Shown here: in pieces, positions 61,734-64,000 of the stretch | Numbering within the stretch: the stretch's first letter is position 1 | How the letters are laid out: every line of letters starts with the position of its first letter | Assembly: GCA_963815305.1 (NCBI GenBank) | Contig: CAWFFW010000001.1 | Span: 2,170,001-2,234,000, forward strand | DNA length: 64,000 nt | From: CAXBID01 sp963815305 | GTDB taxonomy: Bacteria > Bacteroidota > Bacteroidia > Flavobacteriales > Flavobacteriaceae | Direction: 5' to 3' | The notes under the pieces: generated by a model | What the model was told of the DNA's origin: nothing | Databases searched by the model: none | The model's input: the letters and a program-made list of their open reading frames with translations, nothing else | Translations under genes and position numbers: made by a program

Positions 61734-64000
61734 TTAATTATAATTTAATTCTTGCTTAACTTGCATCATTTCGTCAAACTCTTCTTTAGAACCCACAATA
61801 ATATCTGTATAGTTACGCATACCTGTTCCTGCTGGAATTCTATGTCCAACTATCACATTTTCTTTCAAGCCTTCTAAAGTATCAACTTTACCAGCTACTG
61901 CTGCTTCATTAAGTACTTTAGTAGTTTCTTGGAACGATGCCGCAGAAATAAATGATTTTGTTTGAAGTGACGCTCTTGTTATACCCTGCAGTATTGGAGT
62001 AGCAGTTGCTGGTTTAGCTTCTCTTGCTACAACAAGGTTTTTATCCTCACGACGTAAAATAGAATTTTCATCTCTTAGCTCACGTGGAGAAATAATCTGA
62101 CCCGCTTTAACATTAGTAGAATCTCCAGCATCTTCAATAACTTTCATTCCAAATATTTCATCATTCTCTAAAATAAAGTCTGCTTTATGCACCAATTGAT
62201 CTTCTAAGAAGATGGTATCACCAGAATCAATGATTCTAACTTTACGCATCATCTGTCTTACTACAACCTCAAAGTGTTTATCATTAATTTTCACACCTTG
62301 TAAACGATATACTTCTTGTACTTCGTTAACCAAATATTGCTGTACCGCTGAAGGTCCTTTAATATTTAAAATATCATTTGGAGTTATAGAACCATCTGAT
62401 AAAGGCATACCTGCTTTTACGTAATCATTTTCTTGAACAAGAATTTGATTGGATAATTTAACCAAGTACTTTTTAACTTCACCTAATTTAGATTCTACTA
62501 TAATTTCACGATTACCTCTTTTGATTTTTCCAAAAGAAACGACACCGTCTATAGCACTTACTACTGCAGGGTTTGAAGGATTACGTGCTTCAAATAACTC
62601 GGTTACACGTGGTAAACCACCTGTAATATCACCTGCTTTTGCAGATTTACGAGGTATTTTAACTAAAATCTTACCTACAATAATTTTCTCACCATCATCG
62701 ATCATTAAATGCGCTCCAACTGGTAAGTTGTATGAACGAATAGTTTCACCTTTTCCATCAACAATATGAAGTGTTGGAATAAGTTTTTTGTTTCTAGATT
62801 CAGATATTACTTTTTCCTGAAAGCCAGTTTGCTCATCTATTTCAACTTGATACGTGATACCTTGTTCGATGTTTTCATATTTTACTTTACCAGCAAATTC
62901 TGAAATAATTACACCGTTATATGGATCCCAAGAACACACAATATCACCTTTACTTAAATTATCGCCATTTTTAACAAAAATGGTAGAACCATAAGGAATA
63001 TTATTTGTGCTTAAAGTAATTCCTGTTTTCTTATCTACTAACTTTAATTCAGACGTACGAGAAATAACGATATCAATCTCTTTACCTTCGTTATCTTGAC
63101 CTTTAACTGTTTTTAAATCTTCAATTTCAGCAATACCATTAAACTTAACGGCTAACTTATTTTCTTCAGATATGTTACCAGCAATACCACCTACGTGGAA
63201 TGTACGAAGTGTTAACTGCGTACCAGGTTCTCCAATAGATTGTGCCGCTACAACTCCAACAGCCTCACCACGTTGTACCATTTTACCAGTAGCCAAATTA
63301 CGTCCGTAACATTTAGCACAAATACCTTGTAGAGCTTCACAGCTTAAAGCAGAGCGTACTTCAACAGCTTCAATAGGAGATGCTTCAATAGATTTCGCAA
63401 TTTTGTCACTTATTAAATCACCAGATGCTACTAATAATTCATCTGTTAGTGGATTATAAACATCGTTTAGAGATACACGACCTACGATTCTCTCTTCTAA
63501 AGTTTCAACAACTTCATCATTTTTCTTTAACGGTTCAACTTCAACACCTCTTAAAGTACCACAATCTTCAGAATTGATGATAACATCTTGAGATACATCA
63601 ACTAGACGACGCGTTAAGTAACCTGCATCGGCAGTTTTAAGTGCTGTATCGGCAAGACCTTTACGAGCACCGTGTGTTGAGATAAAGTATTCTAAAATTG
63701 AAAGTCCTTCTTTAAAGTTTGAAAGAATTGGATTTTCAATAATTTCACCACCACCTGCATTAGATTTTTTAGGTTTTGCCATTAATCCACGCATACCTGT
63801 AAGCTGACGAATCTGTTCTTTAGATCCACGGGCTCCAGAATCAAGCATCATAAACACCGAGTTAAAACCTTGTTGATCTTCACGAATACGTTTCATTGAC
63901 AATTCAGTCAATTCCGCATTTGTAGATGTCCAGATATCAATAACTTGGTTATAACGCTCGTTGTTAGTAATAAGTCCCATATTATAGTTACCCATAATAC
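61734..64000 (-). CDS. rpoC: DNA-directed RNA polymerase subunit beta', C-terminal part
   Basis: The last 755 or so codons; the 5' part lies beyond the window edge. Sequence matches the beta' second half: MMLDSGARGSKEQIRQLTGM with GLMAKPK (bridge-helix and trigger-loop region), EGLSILEYFISTHGARKGLA, TADAGYLTRRLVDVSQDVII, the zinc Cys set CEALQGICAKCYGR with DCGT upstream, then VGVVAAQSIGEPGTQLTLRT and the C-terminal SAASFQETTKVLNEAAVAG and HRIPAGTGM segments. No abnormalities in the visible part. Followed by DUF3467. Confidence 0.97.
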   Translation of the reverse strand, partial: IMGNYNMGLITNNERYNQVIDIWTSTNAELTELSMKRIREDQQGFNSVFMMLDSGARGSKEQIRQLTGMRGLMAKPKKSNAGGGEIIENPILSNFKEGLSILEYFISTHGARKGLADTALKTADAGYLTRRLVDVSQDVIINSEDCGTLRGVEVEPLKKNDEVVETLEERIVGRVSLNDVYNPLTDELLVASGDLISDKIAKSIEASPIEAVEVRSALSCEALQGICAKCYGRNLATGKMVQRGEAVGVVAAQSIGEPGTQLTLRTFHVGGIAGNISEENKLAVKFNGIAEIEDLKTVKGQDNEGKEIDIVISRTSELKLVDKKTGITLSTNNIPYGSTIFVKNGDNLSKGDIVCSWDPYNGVIISEFAGKVKYENIEQGITYQVEIDEQTGFQEKVISESRNKKLIPTLHIVDGKGETIRSYNLPVGAHLMIDDGEKIIVGKILVKIPRKSAKAGDITGGLPRVTELFEARNPSNPAVVSAIDGVVSFGKIKRGNREIIVESKLGEVKKYLVKLSNQILVQENDYVKAGMPLSDGSITPNDILNIKGPSAVQQYLVNEVQEVYRLQGVKINDKHFEVVVRQMMRKVRIIDSGDTIFLEDQLVHKADFILENDEIFGMKVIEDAGDSTNVKAGQIISPRELRDENSILRREDKNLVVAREAKPATATPILQGITRASLQTKSFISAASFQETTKVLNEAAVAGKVDTLEGLKENVIVGHRIPAGTGMRNYTDIIVGSKEEFDEMMQVKQELNYN

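Noticed and set aside
1..64000. CRISPR array, prophage or insertion sequence
   Set aside because: No regularly spaced repeats, phage structural genes, integrase or transposase were found; the only mobile-like DNA is short and non-coding.

Overview
The window is AT-rich chromosomal DNA from a member of the family Flavobacteriaceae (phylum Bacteroidota). The evidence is consistent. Perfect or near-perfect Bacteroidota promoters (TTG or TTTG, 19-20 nt, TAnnTTTG) precede several genes. Three secreted proteins end in a type IX secretion (T9SS) type A sorting domain. Many lipoproteins carry short signal peptides. The conserved blocks rpmB-rpmG-DUF4295-ftsY, nusB-DUF1573-yajC, idi-queD-manA and rpoC-DUF3467 have the layout usual in this family. 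Most of the window is core housekeeping sequence. I saw no prophage, intact insertion sequence, CRISPR array or rRNA operon.

Layout. 0-3 kb: an imelysin/DUF4856 lipoprotein pair, probably iron-regulated, behind a canonical promoter flanked by two matching palindromes; then HMG-CoA lyase. 3-6 kb: two T9SS-secreted proteins, one with a spondin N-terminal domain and one M43-type metalloprotease with a PKD domain. 6-16.6 kb: pyrD, pepT, yajC-DUF1573-nusB, an ABC exporter, a DUF3276 protein, a CsaA-like protein, a redoxin, a GNAT, a YfiT/DinB enzyme and a cyclophilin-FKBP fusion. 17-20.4 kb: a compact operon of RimK-like ATP-grasp ligase, GCS2-type ligase and N-formylglutamate amidohydrolase family hydrolase, followed by a strong terminator. 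20.4-26.1 kb: a DJ-1/PfpI protein, rimO, a serine hydrolase lipoprotein, two adjacent decayed genes (an SRPBCC protein and an AbiJ-type abortive-infection protein) and ftsY. 26.3-37.1 kb: ribosomal proteins, cinA, Hpt, FAH-family hydrolase, a DEDDh exonuclease, an E2 acyltransferase, a GT2, recR, a sodium:solute symporter and a CoA-binding protein. 37-46 kb: an outer-membrane TonB-type receptor, a KAS III enzyme, an S9 peptidase and a T9SS leucine-rich-repeat protein. 46-56.6 kb: htpG, the oxidative pentose phosphate genes (pgl, zwf, gnd), a MOSC protein, a DEAD-box helicase, a VanX-like dipeptidase, an AlkB-like dioxygenase and a DUF4369 lipoprotein. 56.6-64 kb: tRNA-Thr(TGT), manA, queD, idi, prfC, a YjdI-like Fe-S protein, DUF3467 and the 3' part of rpoC.

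The best candidate for a poorly described system is the three-gene amidoligase/hydrolase operon at 16992-20357. Two peptide-bond-forming enzymes of different folds are translationally coupled to a hydrolase. I infer that it makes and trims an unknown glutamate- or amino-acid-containing amide.

Other points of interest: the double operator around the DUF4856 promoter; a MITE-like element with 19-bp inverted ends near 61.1 kb; a second inverted-repeat-bounded element at 22.5 kb; two copies in opposite orientation of an intergenic repeat sharing both ends (26.1 and 29.4 kb); three terminators in a gene-free stretch at 39.7-40.15 kb; and a 14-bp motif at identical spacing upstream of the promoters of two unrelated genes.
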